Positions 1-6,892 of a DNA stretch of 36,113 nt are shown here, in pieces. Numbering within the stretch: the first letter of the stretch is position 1; every line of letters starts with the position of its first letter. A model generated the notes under the pieces. It was given only the letters and a program-made list of their open reading frames with translations. It was not told where the DNA came from and ran no database searches. A program made the position numbers and the translations under genes. Location of the stretch: positions 1 to 36,113 of the forward strand of contig JACREX010000225.1 in NCBI GenBank assembly GCA_016212695.1, in the 5' to 3' direction. Source of the stretch: Bacteroidia bacterium. Lineage in GTDB: Bacteria; Bacteroidota; Bacteroidia; Bacteroidales; GWF2-35-48.

Positions 1-1
1 C

Positions 2-115
2 AATCACTGGAAAGATGATAAAGTTGTCGAAATTTTATGCGAGGAATTAAATGAAACAGAAACAAAATTTCCATGCACCGATTTGGTCATTATATACAAA
101 ATGGTATCTTCTTAG
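2..115 (+). pseudogene. 3' end of an unrecognised ORF, cut by window edge (possibly transposase-derived)
   Basis: The second forward frame is open from the first bases to a TAG at 113-115, giving about 37 residues with the tail CTDLVIIYKMVSS. Only this C-terminal tail is inside the window. The phrasing vaguely resembles the ends of Bacteroidota transposases, but I cannot name the family and treat that as a guess. It ends about 20 bases before a different, 5'-truncated reading frame resumes, so the junction near 115-135 may be an old insertion or deletion point. It may be the intact end of a real gene lying outside the window. Confidence 0.4.
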
Positions 116-366
116 AATCCGTTGAGGTCAGTTAATCTGAGTTTAATGCTTTTTACAATATCGCCACCGACAGCCTTAAGGTTTTAAAGTCAGAAGAAAA
201 CAAACGCTTTTATCAGTTTCAGCATTTACAGTATAAACTCAACGTAGCCAATTATTTTCTTCTGCAGATGATGCGCCTCTATCCCTTACCCGACCCCTTT
301 CACAAGCAAATAGAAGACGAATACTTTAAACGCTACAAAGCGATGGAGCAATTTGTAAAAAAATTA

Positions 367-510
367 TTGACAGCGAAGCAAATGACAATGAATGACAATC
401 GTATGACAGCGAAGCATAATGACGCGAAGCAAATGACCAATGACCTAATGACAAACCAATCACCGACTACTGATTACCGATTACCGATTACTGATTACCT
501 TCCCCAAAGT
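367..510 (+). repeat. Low-complexity repeat insert inside the thioredoxin pseudogene
   Basis: Short units built on AATGACAATGA, GCGAAGCAAATGAC and GATTACCGATTACTGATTACC run through here. They encode a Met/Asn/Asp/Thr-rich stretch and then a Tyr/Asp/Pro-rich stretch unrelated to the flanking fold. The same AATGAC units recur at about 985-1055 in the same frame, and GATTACC/AGTAATC units recur in the intergenic DNA near 8095-8175. This points to a dispersed simple-repeat family rather than protein sequence under selection. Confidence 0.65.
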
Positions 511-984
511 ATGTCATCAAAAATCGCCCTCGCTTACTACCAACCCATAAATCCCGATTGGAAATAACCCGACCCCTGGCGCGACAGCATCATTGCAGCA
601 CATTACTTTGATTATTTTAATCCGGCAGACAGCTTTTACCTGCACACCAACATCCTGCCCGAAAAAATGGATATATACCTTCAAATGCGTACTAACAAAA
701 GAGATGCTTACAGCCAGCCCGTTAACAATGAAAAGTTATTTGCAGATGCAACTTTTGATTTTGTCGCAAAAAACACATCCAACAATCACAGCTATCAGTT
801 TTGCCTGAATTATTACCTGAAAAAATTCAATAAGGAACATAAAGAAACGGCATTTTTGTATTTGTGCGACCAATACTTAAAACCCAAAGAAGGTGATTGC
901 GGAACAGAAAAAGATCAATTTAACTGGGCAAGAGAGAAAGCTGGCAAATTGCGAAACATAGCAATAGGCAGCATTGCCCCTGTT

Positions 985-1055
985 TTTGATATGACAATGA
1001 ACTGTGCTAATGAGCTTGCGAATAATGACAACCGAATGACAATGAACGACCCGAA
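985..1055 (+). repeat. Second in-frame AATGAC-type repeat insert in the pseudogene
   Basis: Units such as ATGACAATGAAC, AATAATGACAACCG and ATGACAATGAACGACCC lie between the end of the DUF5106-like part (APVFD) and the first thioredoxin strand (LSLHQL). They add about 20 residues rich in Met, Asn and Asp at a domain boundary without shifting frame. They match the AATGACAATGA units at about 379-400. Confidence 0.55.
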
Positions 1056-1407
1056 ATTATCATTGCACCAATTACAAAGCGATTACACCCTGTTGCTATT
1101 CTGGGCAAGCTGGTGCCCGCATTGCACCTAGGTATTGCCCGAAATAAAAAAAATAACCGACGAATTCAACTTCAAACTTGAAACTTCAAACTTGAAACTT
1201 ATTACGGTAGCCGTTTCATTAGATTCAGATTATGCCCAATGGCAAAAGTTTGTAACAGAAAACAATCTGTTATCATTCCTGAATTTTTCTGAGTTAAAAG
1301 GTTGGAAGGGCGGGGTGTCGAAGCAATATAATGTGTATGCTACGCCAACAATGTTTTTATTAGATAAAGACAAAAAAATAATTGCAAAACCTTTAATTAC
1401 CGATGAA

Positions 1408-1866
1408 TTAAAACAGTTGTTGGATGCAATTAGTAAAAAATAAAGTGTAAAATTCAGGAAAGCTTATGATTTTAGTGTTTTCAAATCGTTTTAATGCAAG
1501 CAAATGCTTTTTATCTCCTGTAATGAGGTATTGGGCTTTTCCGTCTTTGGCAAGTGCAAGTAAATAATTATCGTCAGGATCAGAGGAAATGGTAACAGTT
1601 GCAGATATATTAACCTTTTCGGTAGCTAAAGAAAAAAGTTGTATAAATTGTTCGGCTTCGGCAGGTGATATATACTTGTTGAATTTCGGACGTGCCAGCA
1701 CATCCCTCAATTCATCGTTTAATTCATTACACGATAAAATTTCAAAACGGGTATCTTCAAGTATCCTTATGAATTTTGAACTGATGGCTTTCCCTATCAG
1801 AAAACTTATTAAAATGTTTACATCAACGATTATCCTGATTTTATTCTCCTGCATTTTTTTCTTCAC
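1408..1866 (-). CDS. PIN-domain toxin of a type II toxin-antitoxin pair
   Basis: A 152-residue PIN-domain protein (COG1569-like putative toxin family). PIN toxins are Mg2+-dependent ribonucleases. The acidic residues expected for the site are present: D15 in IIVDVNILIS, E48/E52 in CNELNDELRDV, D96/D98/D99 in SDPDDN, and D118 in ITGDKKHL. The start could be 1866 or the Met four codons on at 1854. The first 26 bases overlap the end of the antitoxin gene, the usual coupling in such operons. The last 12 codons run into the 3' end of the converging thioredoxin pseudogene, so the C-terminal tail after ISFPEFYTLF may be an extension gained from that sequence. RNA target unknown. Confidence 0.85.
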   Translation of the reverse strand: MKKKMQENKIRIIVDVNILISFLIGKAISSKFIRILEDTRFEILSCNELNDELRDVLARPKFNKYISPAEAEQFIQLFSLATEKVNISATVTISSDPDDNYLLALAKDGKAQYLITGDKKHLLALKRFENTKIISFPEFYTLFFTNCIQQLF

Positions 1867-2071
1867 GGTATGCGTTAATTTCTCCGGTAATTTCGCTATC
1901 GGAAATATCCGTTTTATGGATTTTTTTAGAAAACATGGCTATTTCTTTACGCATTTTCATGCGCGTAGCGCTCTCATCTATAACAATGGCTTTAATGCCA
2001 AGTTTGGCAATAAATGCCATTATCGCATTGATATCATTATTACCTGTTACCGGAATCAAAATACTTTGCAT
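1841..2071 (-). CDS. Putative antitoxin partner of the PIN toxin
   Basis: A 76-residue protein directly upstream of the PIN toxin, overlapping it by 26 bases. It has a hydrophobic N-terminal half (INAIMAFIAKLGIKAIVID) and a charged C-terminal half (KMRKEI, EINAYREEKN), which suits an antitoxin with a folded N-terminal part and a toxin-binding tail. I do not recognise a named DNA-binding fold; the call rests mainly on position, size and overlap. A well-matched promoter lies about 45-80 bases upstream. Antitoxins of this kind usually bind their own promoter together with the toxin, which is inferred here. Confidence 0.7.
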   Translation of the reverse strand: MQSILIPVTGNNDINAIMAFIAKLGIKAIVIDESATRMKMRKEIAMFSKKIHKTDISDSEITGEINAYREEKNAGE

Positions 2072-2117
2072 AATATATTACTTAAATTAAACTAATGAAA
2101 TAAACATTATTTTTTTA

Positions 2118-2149
2118 CAAAAATATAAATTATTCTCTTTAAATACAAA
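2118..2149 (-). promoter_or_regulatory. Bacteroidota-type promoter of the toxin-antitoxin operon
   Basis: On the minus strand TTTG (2149-2146) is followed by 20 bases and then TATTTTTG (2125-2118). This matches the Bacteroidota -33 TTTG / -7 TAnnTTTG consensus at every defined position. It predicts transcription starting near 2111 and a leader of about 40 bases before the antitoxin ATG at 2071. Confidence 0.5.
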
Positions 2150-2189
2150 ACAATTATGAACCCGAAAAACAACAACAATAGAACGCTGA

Positions 2190-2345
2190 CCTTGCCTGCC
2201 GGCAGGCAGGTAACGCAGACTTGGCAGATAACTTTCACCTGCCTGCTACTGCCTTTTCGTTTACTGCCTACTGCTACTGCCTATTGCCGCTTTTTCGCTT
2301 ACTGCCTGCTGCTACTGCCTTTGTCATGCTGAGCGGAGTCGTGTT
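2190..2345. repeat. Simple-repeat block overlapping the 5' end of the adhesin gene
   Basis: After the palindrome come three copies of CTGCTACTGCCT with related CTTACTGCCTG and TTTACTGCCTA units, then a TCATGCTGAGCGGAGTC / GAGCCTGTCGAACCAAGCA element. Such TGAGCGGAGTCG...GTCGAACC elements are usually intergenic in Bacteroidota. Here they lie where the signal peptide must be encoded. The pyrimidine-rich units translate as Leu/Ala/Tyr/Pro-rich hydrophobic peptide in two different frames. Confidence 0.65.
2193..2208. repeat. 16-bp perfect GC-rich palindrome TGCCTGCCGGCAGGCA
   Basis: Two 8-base arms meet without a spacer in an otherwise AT-rich genome. Close relatives occur at 8146-8160 and 8193-8207. 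It sits just after the ATG at 2156 that looks like the ancestral start of the adhesin gene. Confidence 0.7.
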
Positions 2346-5124
2346 GGTGAGCCTGTCGAACCAAGCATTTTCCCAAAGCCTGACCAACACTGCCCACATT
2401 AAAACCGATGCAGGAGCTTACATCGTATGTCCGCTTGATTTCAAAAACGACACAACCGGCAATGTCCAAAACAATAGTAATATATATGTCGGTGGTAATT
2501 TCGTAAACAATTCCGCTTTCATTTCAGGCAATATCAGTAATGTAAAACTTGATGGCGCAGCCCAGGATATTGGCGGCACAAGTTCCACTACCTTTAATAA
2601 CCTGATTATTGACGGAACAGACAATAAAACCATTTCAATAAACACTTCCGTTGCCGATTCGCTTGTTTTCAATGCCAATAAAATATTGATTGCAAACAAT
2701 AATTTTTACCTGTTGACAAATGCAACGATTGTAAATGCCGATAATTCCAAGTTCATTGTTACCAATGGCACAGGAAATCTAATAAAAAAATCGCTGCCAT
2801 TTACAACAGATTTCTTGTTCCCTGTTGGCGATGCTTTAAATAGTTATAAACCTGCTATTTTAAACTACACAGGAATCATAGACACCTTTGCTGTGAGAGT
2901 AGAAACAGGCGTTAATCCCACAACAGGAGCAGACCAAACCTGTGTTCAAAACACATGGTTAATAGAAGAAAGCAATACAGGAGGCACAACCGCTTCCTTA
3001 AACTTAGGATGGAACACCATTGATGAAGGAACCTCATTTGTTGATTCCATCGCCCTCTTATGGCAAAATATCAGTGGAACATGGACATCAATCACAGGAA
3101 CACCGGGAGCAATAAATAATCTGCCAGCAACCAATTGGTATCATGTAACCACTGGCATTACTGATTTTTCTGCAATTGCAAACAGGTTTATTGTAAAAAC
3201 TTTTCCGCCTCCTTCAATAACGACACAACCGACAAATCAAACAGCATGCACAGGAAATAACATGACTTTTAGTTTAACTGCAACAGGCATGGGAACATTA
3301 ACCTATCAATGGCAGGAAAACTGCGGAAGCGGTTGGAGTAATTTAACAGATAATACCACCTATTCTGGCGCATTAACCAATAACCTTGATATTTCAAATA
3401 TTTCATTGTTTAATAACGGATGCCTGTATCAATGTATCGTAAGCAATGCCGGTGGCTCTGTAACAACTACTACTGCTACTGCAACCGTAAATCCTATTTT
3501 CAACATACCTGTAAATGCTGCAATCTGTCAGGGAACAACTTATACTTTGCCCGATAATTCCACCGTATCAGTTGCAGGTTCATATCCTGTCACATTGCAA
3601 ACGATCAATGGCTGCGACAGCGTTATTGTAACGACATTAACCGTAAATCCTATTTTCAACATACCTGTAAATGCTGCAATCTGTCAGGGAACAACTTATA
3701 CTTTGCCCGATAATTCCACCGTATCAGTTGCAGGTTCATATCCTGTCACATTGCAAACAATCAATGGCTGCGACAGCGTTATTGTAACGAATATAACAGT
3801 AAATTCTCTATCAGTCGCCCCAGCAGGAATAACGCCTTCTCAAAACCCGGTATGTTCCGGCGCTCCGGTCAGTTTATCTGTAAATGGCGGTTCGCTTGGA
3901 ACAGGAGCTTCATGGATTTGGTACAATGGAAACTGCGGAGCTTCTCAAATTGGCACAGGCAGCAGTATTTCTGTTACGCTAACTTCAACAGCAACTTATT
4001 ATGTGAGAGCAGAAGGAACATGCGACACCACTACCTGCGCAAATCTTACCATAACCATAAACACAAATTTACCGGTCAGCGTAGTCATTTCAACGCCTCA
4101 AACAAGTATATGCGGAGGCGCATCAGTAACTTTTATCGCTATCCCTGTTAATGGAGGCGCAACTCCTGCCTGGCAATGGTATATTAACGGAGTTGCTGTT
4201 GCTAATGCAACCGATTCAATATTTACTACATTAACTTTAGCAAACAATGCTGTAATTTCCTGCATTCTCACATCAGGCGAAACATGCGCTACCGGTAATC
4301 CTGCAACATCAAATACAATAAATATGCAGGTAACGCCTACAGTAACACCGACTGTGAATATTACATCAAATCCGGCTTTTCCGGTTTGTTATGGCACAAC
4401 CGTAACATTCCATGTAACGTCTGCAAACGGTGGTACAAATCCCACAATGCAATGGTTTGTAAACAATAATTATATTGTAAACGGAGCCAATTATACGCCG
4501 GCAAATATTTCCAACAGCGATCAGGTTTATTGTGTCCTCACTTCCACTCTTACATGTGTTTCAAATAATAATATTCAATCAAACACACTATCTGTAATAT
4601 TCAATCCTTTACACGTTTTATCTGCAACACAACAGGCAGAAAGCTGTCATGGCGCAGGCGATGCCTCAATAAATCTGAATATTACACAAGGAACGCCGCC
4701 TTACACTTTTCATTGGGACTACACCTCTGATAATGGTACAGCCACTACTGCCACTGCCGCTAACCTGCATTCAGGTACATATAACGTAACGGTCTCAGAT
4801 AGCAAGTCGTGTAGTGTTGATACCTCTATATTTATTTCACCGGAGGGCACTGGTTGTTTATTTATTCCGACTGTGTTTTCACCTAACGGCGATGGAGAAA
4901 ATGATATACTTTTTGTATATGGTAGTAGTATTAAATCATTATTGCTGAGAATATACGACCGGTGGGGGAATAAGATATTTAAAACCGATAAACAAACAGT
5001 GGGCTGGGATGGAACCTATAACGGAACGCCTTTTAATGCCGCAGTATTTGTTTACTACCTGAAAGCCGAATTGCAAAACGGAAGCATCACCGAACAACAG
5101 GGAAACATCACATTATTAAAATAG
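2221..5124 (+). CDS. Large T9SS-secreted adhesin-like protein with gliding-type C-terminal domain
   Basis: A predicted surface protein exported by the T9SS. Working from the C-terminus: the last ~90 residues (IPTVFSPNGDGENDILF, then IYDRWGNKIF, GWDGTYNG and a VFVYYLKA strand) are the gliding-associated type B sorting domain (TIGR04131 family). Before it is an SprB-type repeat (ESCHGAGDASINLNI ... GTPPYTFHW ... YNVTVSDSKSC). Upstream are Ig-like domains with paired Cys and two nearly identical 52-residue tandem repeats. The N-terminus is uncertain. The longest frame starts at a TTG at 2221; a better candidate is the ATG at 2326, giving MLSGVVLVSLSNQAFSQS, a short signal peptide ending in FSQ. 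An ATG at 2156 opens with MNPKNNNNR in another frame and stops at 2331-2333, so the original start was probably lost to repeat expansion. The broken PorP/SprF gene downstream was probably its secretion partner. Confidence 0.82.
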   Translation: MADNFHLPATAFSFTAYCYCLLPLFRLLPAATAFVMLSGVVLVSLSNQAFSQSLTNTAHIKTDAGAYIVCPLDFKNDTTGNVQNNSNIYVGGNFVNNSAFISGNISNVKLDGAAQDIGGTSSTTFNNLIIDGTDNKTISINTSVADSLVFNANKILIANNNFYLLTNATIVNADNSKFIVTNGTGNLIKKSLPFTTDFLFPVGDALNSYKPAILNYTGIIDTFAVRVETGVNPTTGADQTCVQNTWLIEESNTGGTTASLNLGWNTIDEGTSFVDSIALLWQNISGTWTSITGTPGAINNLPATNWYHVTTGITDFSAIANRFIVKTFPPPSITTQPTNQTACTGNNMTFSLTATGMGTLTYQWQENCGSGWSNLTDNTTYSGALTNNLDISNISLFNNGCLYQCIVSNAGGSVTTTTATATVNPIFNIPVNAAICQGTTYTLPDNSTVSVAGSYPVTLQTINGCDSVIVTTLTVNPIFNIPVNAAICQGTTYTLPDNSTVSVAGSYPVTLQTINGCDSVIVTNITVNSLSVAPAGITPSQNPVCSGAPVSLSVNGGSLGTGASWIWYNGNCGASQIGTGSSISVTLTSTATYYVRAEGTCDTTTCANLTITINTNLPVSVVISTPQTSICGGASVTFIAIPVNGGATPAWQWYINGVAVANATDSIFTTLTLANNAVISCILTSGETCATGNPATSNTINMQVTPTVTPTVNITSNPAFPVCYGTTVTFHVTSANGGTNPTMQWFVNNNYIVNGANYTPANISNSDQVYCVLTSTLTCVSNNNIQSNTLSVIFNPLHVLSATQQAESCHGAGDASINLNITQGTPPYTFHWDYTSDNGTATTATAANLHSGTYNVTVSDSKSCSVDTSIFISPEGTGCLFIPTVFSPNGDGENDILFVYGSSIKSLLLRIYDRWGNKIFKTDKQTVGWDGTYNGTPFNAAVFVYYLKAELQNGSITEQQGNITLLK
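3487..3798 (+). repeat. 156-bp tandem duplication within the adhesin gene
   Basis: Copy 1 (3487-3642) and copy 2 (3643-3798) are identical over about 148 bases except one base (G at 3603, A at 3759); only the last few bases differ. Each encodes a 52-residue unit starting VNPIFNIPVNAAICQGTTY and including NGCDSVIVT. A unit of exactly 52 codons keeps the frame, so copy number can change without breaking the protein. The near identity means a recent duplication or ongoing homogenisation. Confidence 0.95.
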
Positions 5125-5199
5125 AAAGCGATGCATTGAGTTTGCCGAAATGTTATAAAGTTCATATAGTTATAATGTAGAATTTATAAAGTTAAAAAT

Positions 5200-5865
5200 A
5201 TGAAAACAAAAAAACCTGTCCTAAATACAACCGAAGGGTCGTTAGTTGTAAACCTGCCCTGAGCAAAGCCTGCGGTGAGCAACGCCGAACCGTCGAAGGG
5301 TCGTTAATAAAGTTGTTTGTTTTGTTTTTAACTTTCAACTTTTCACTTTTAACTTTCAACTGCTTCTCTCAGGACATCCATTTTTCACAATAATGGTTTT
5401 AAATCAGAACTCGGTATAGCTGTTTTTCATGTCAACAAGCCGGAATATAGTTTTTATAATTCAACAAAAGACAGAATTAATGCACGGTTCGTAACACATG
5501 GTAATGCGTCAATAGGCATTAATACGGTAATTGCAATTGTGCCTTCTATTGTATATATGAAACAAGGTAAAGCAACAGAAATAATTCTGGGCTCTGCCGT
5601 AAGATTAATGACAAAAGAAACCGCAACCGTAAAAGGAATTATCCGCGAGGGAGCATTATCAATAGGTGGATATTACAGATTTAAAGATGCGTTCATTGTA
5701 TCTATCTTATTTGAATCAAAAACTTTCGCATTGGGTTTCAGTTATGATATAAATACTTCAGATTTAAAGCTTGCCACAAATAAAAACGGCGGTTTGGAAG
5801 TTACTTTACGCTATACGACGCCCAGCCCATTTGAATACAGAAGAAAAGGGAATAGTTTGTTGTAA
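5200..5865 (+). pseudogene. PorP/SprF family outer-membrane protein, repeat-split start and internal deletion
   Basis: Remnants of one PorP/SprF gene. ATG at 5200 gives MKTKKPVL, then a repeat element and a stop at 5260-5262. From 5310 another frame reads a hydrophobic stretch ending CFSQDIHFSQ and stops at 5391. QD-x-FSQ is the hallmark mature N-terminus of PorP/SprF proteins. From 5386 a third frame continues as HNNGFKSELGIAVFHVNKPEYSFYN, which is mid-barrel sequence, and runs to the stop at 5863-5865 (GFSYDINTSDLK ... ALEVTLRY-like final strands). About 120-170 residues that should follow FSQ are missing. A 108-residue piece from ATG 5539 could in principle be translated, but it is only the last part of the barrel. 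Its position after a type B cargo gene fits an SprB/SprF-type pair. Confidence 0.8.
5232..5306. repeat. 13-bp direct repeats flanking a short GC-rich element
   Basis: CGAAGGGTCGTTA occurs at 5232-5244 and again at 5294-5306. The sequence between carries CCCTGAGCAAAGCCTGCGGTG, of the same dispersed element type as at 2326-2360. The element separates the start codon from the signal-peptide core of the PorP/SprF pseudogene. Confidence 0.6.
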
Positions 5866-6027
5866 TTCCTACTTCGCAGGCGCCATCAAGTATTTCAGGT
5901 TACTTTTGGAATGATTTCAGGATAGGGAAAGGATACGCCAGATTGATAAAACGAAAAACTTGTATAGAGTCATGCCGAACTATAAGAATTTTAAAAAAGG
6001 GTACATTAACCCTGTAATAATCCCTGT

Positions 6028-6084
6028 TCATCGGCAGGCTGCGAATGATAAGATCAATAATGCTATTATAATATTGCGTATCAT
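6028..6084 (-). pseudogene. Amputated lipoprotein start directly after moaA
   Basis: Eight bases past the moaA stop an ATG opens an 18-codon frame reading MIRNIIIALLILSFAACR and then TGA. A basic start, a hydrophobic core and SFAAC make a textbook lipoprotein signal peptide, but the frame ends one residue after the lipobox Cys. No convincing continuation was found in the other two frames before the PorP/SprF remnant ends at 5865. It looks like the start of a third gene of the moeA-moaA operon that was deleted or frameshifted. Chance cannot be excluded at this length. Confidence 0.4.
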
Positions 6085-6091
6085 ACCACCA

Positions 6092-6892
6092 TCACCCCCC
6101 GATATTATAAAATTTTCCTTTTTTACTAAAGGTTCCGCACTCAGGCTTGTTCTCAATTACTTTAAGAAAAGCCTGTTCTATCCCGGTTTCACGGATATTA
6201 AACCCAATATCGCTGAAAAGGCAGGGTTTGAGGATTCCATTGGCAGTTAAGCGCAAGCGGTTGCATTGAGTGCAGTTGCCGCCATCGCCGCCTTCTACAG
6301 CAGAAAAGTCTCCATTCTCAAGGTTCATCCACCGGATAAAACGAATCTGAAATCCATTTTTCTCACAGAATTTTTTTACCTCCCGTGCATCTTTTTCTTC
6401 ACTCGATTTTTTAATAACGCAATTAATTTTGACAGGAGCGAAGCCTGCATTTTTTGCAACTTCAATTCCTTTTAACGCCTGCGTCAGGTCGCCGCCCCGT
6501 GTAAGCGTTTTATATGTTTCGGCATCCAGCGTGTCAAGGCTTATATTGATTCTTTTTAATCCTGCCTTTGCCAGTTCTGCAGCATAACCATCAAGCAGAA
6601 CTGCATTCGTGGTCATGGATAAATCTTTAATACCGTCTATTCGGGAGATCATGGAAACAAGGTTAATCAAACCTTTGCGCACAAGAGGTTCTCCTCCGGT
6701 AATCCGTATTTTTTCGATCCCGAATTTTACCCCGGTTTTCACCACTTCGGTTATTTCTTCATAAGACAGTATCTCTGCATGGTCAAAAAGCGTAATGCCT
6801 TTTTCCGGCATACAATACCGGCACCTGAGGTTGCAGCGGTCTGTAACGGATATCCTGAGGTAATTGATATCCCGGTTAAATTTGTCTAACAT
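6092..6892 (-). CDS. moaA: GTP 3',8-cyclase MoaA, compact form (molybdenum cofactor synthesis)
   Basis: A radical SAM enzyme for the first step of molybdopterin synthesis, GTP to 3',8-cyclo-7,8-dihydro-GTP. The N-terminal CNLRCRYC binds the SAM [4Fe-4S] cluster. ITGGEPLVRKG is the SAM-binding GGEP motif. The C-terminal cluster ligands are C-x2-C-x13-C (CTQCNRLRLTANGILKPC), with the two Arg of NRLRL that contact GTP, and the protein ends in the Gly-Gly tail of MoaA. At about 266 residues it is 60 or so shorter than usual; the gap falls between FIRWMNL and GGDGGNCTQC. Because all ligands remain, I read it as a compact subfamily rather than a broken gene. The Met at 6892 is preferred; an alternative start is 6910. 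Both overlap the end of moeA, so the two are translationally coupled. Confidence 0.88.
   Translation of the reverse strand: MLDKFNRDINYLRISVTDRCNLRCRYCMPEKGITLFDHAEILSYEEITEVVKTGVKFGIEKIRITGGEPLVRKGLINLVSMISRIDGIKDLSMTTNAVLLDGYAAELAKAGLKRINISLDTLDAETYKTLTRGGDLTQALKGIEVAKNAGFAPVKINCVIKKSSEEKDAREVKKFCEKNGFQIRFIRWMNLENGDFSAVEGGDGGNCTQCNRLRLTANGILKPCLFSDIGFNIRETGIEQAFLKVIENKPECGTFSKKGKFYNIGG

Larger units (their letters stand above)
121..1443 (+). pseudogene. DUF5106/TlpA-type thioredoxin-like protein, broken by nonsense codons
   Basis: One forward frame reads as a single protein from about 121 to the TAA at 1441-1443 if three in-frame stops are ignored: TAA at 133-135, TAA at 565-567 and TAG at 1129-1131. 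The middle part (FDYFNPADSF, then a helical stretch to about 890) resembles the DUF5106 region found before thioredoxin domains in Bacteroidota. The C-terminal part is a TlpA/AhpC-like thioredoxin fold with WASWCPHC directly before the TAG, then VLPEI, a VAVSLD strand and the cis-proline strand ATPTMFLLD. Family members usually have Q after the CxxC-T, so a CAG to TAG change is likely. There is no intact N-terminus or signal peptide. Two low-complexity inserts (about 367-510 and 985-1055) keep the frame. An intact relative would be an exported thiol-disulfide protein; this copy cannot make one polypeptide. Confidence 0.8.

Noticed and set aside
565..1131. Reading the in-frame TAA and TAG of the thioredoxin gene as recoded sense codons
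   Set aside because: TAA and TAG are both used as normal stops elsewhere in the window, no SECIS- or pyrrolysine-like context is evident, and the gene also lacks its N-terminus. Ordinary decay is simpler.
1589..2095. 168-codon plus-strand frame opposite the toxin-antitoxin genes
   Set aside because: The minus-strand frames have clear PIN-domain residues and a matching promoter; the plus-strand product is the antisense shadow.
3487..3798. CRISPR-like direct repeats
   Set aside because: There are only two long adjacent copies without spacers, inside a coding frame of an adhesin; it is a protein-domain duplication.
3852..4151. Overlapping 99-codon frame inside the adhesin gene
   Set aside because: It has a composition typical of a shifted frame, no start context, and lies wholly inside well-supported coding sequence.
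6092..6892. moaA as a truncated pseudogene because it is short
   Set aside because: Both cluster-binding motifs, the GTP-binding Arg residues and the Gly-Gly end are intact and in one frame; the shortening is internal and clean, as in a compact subfamily.
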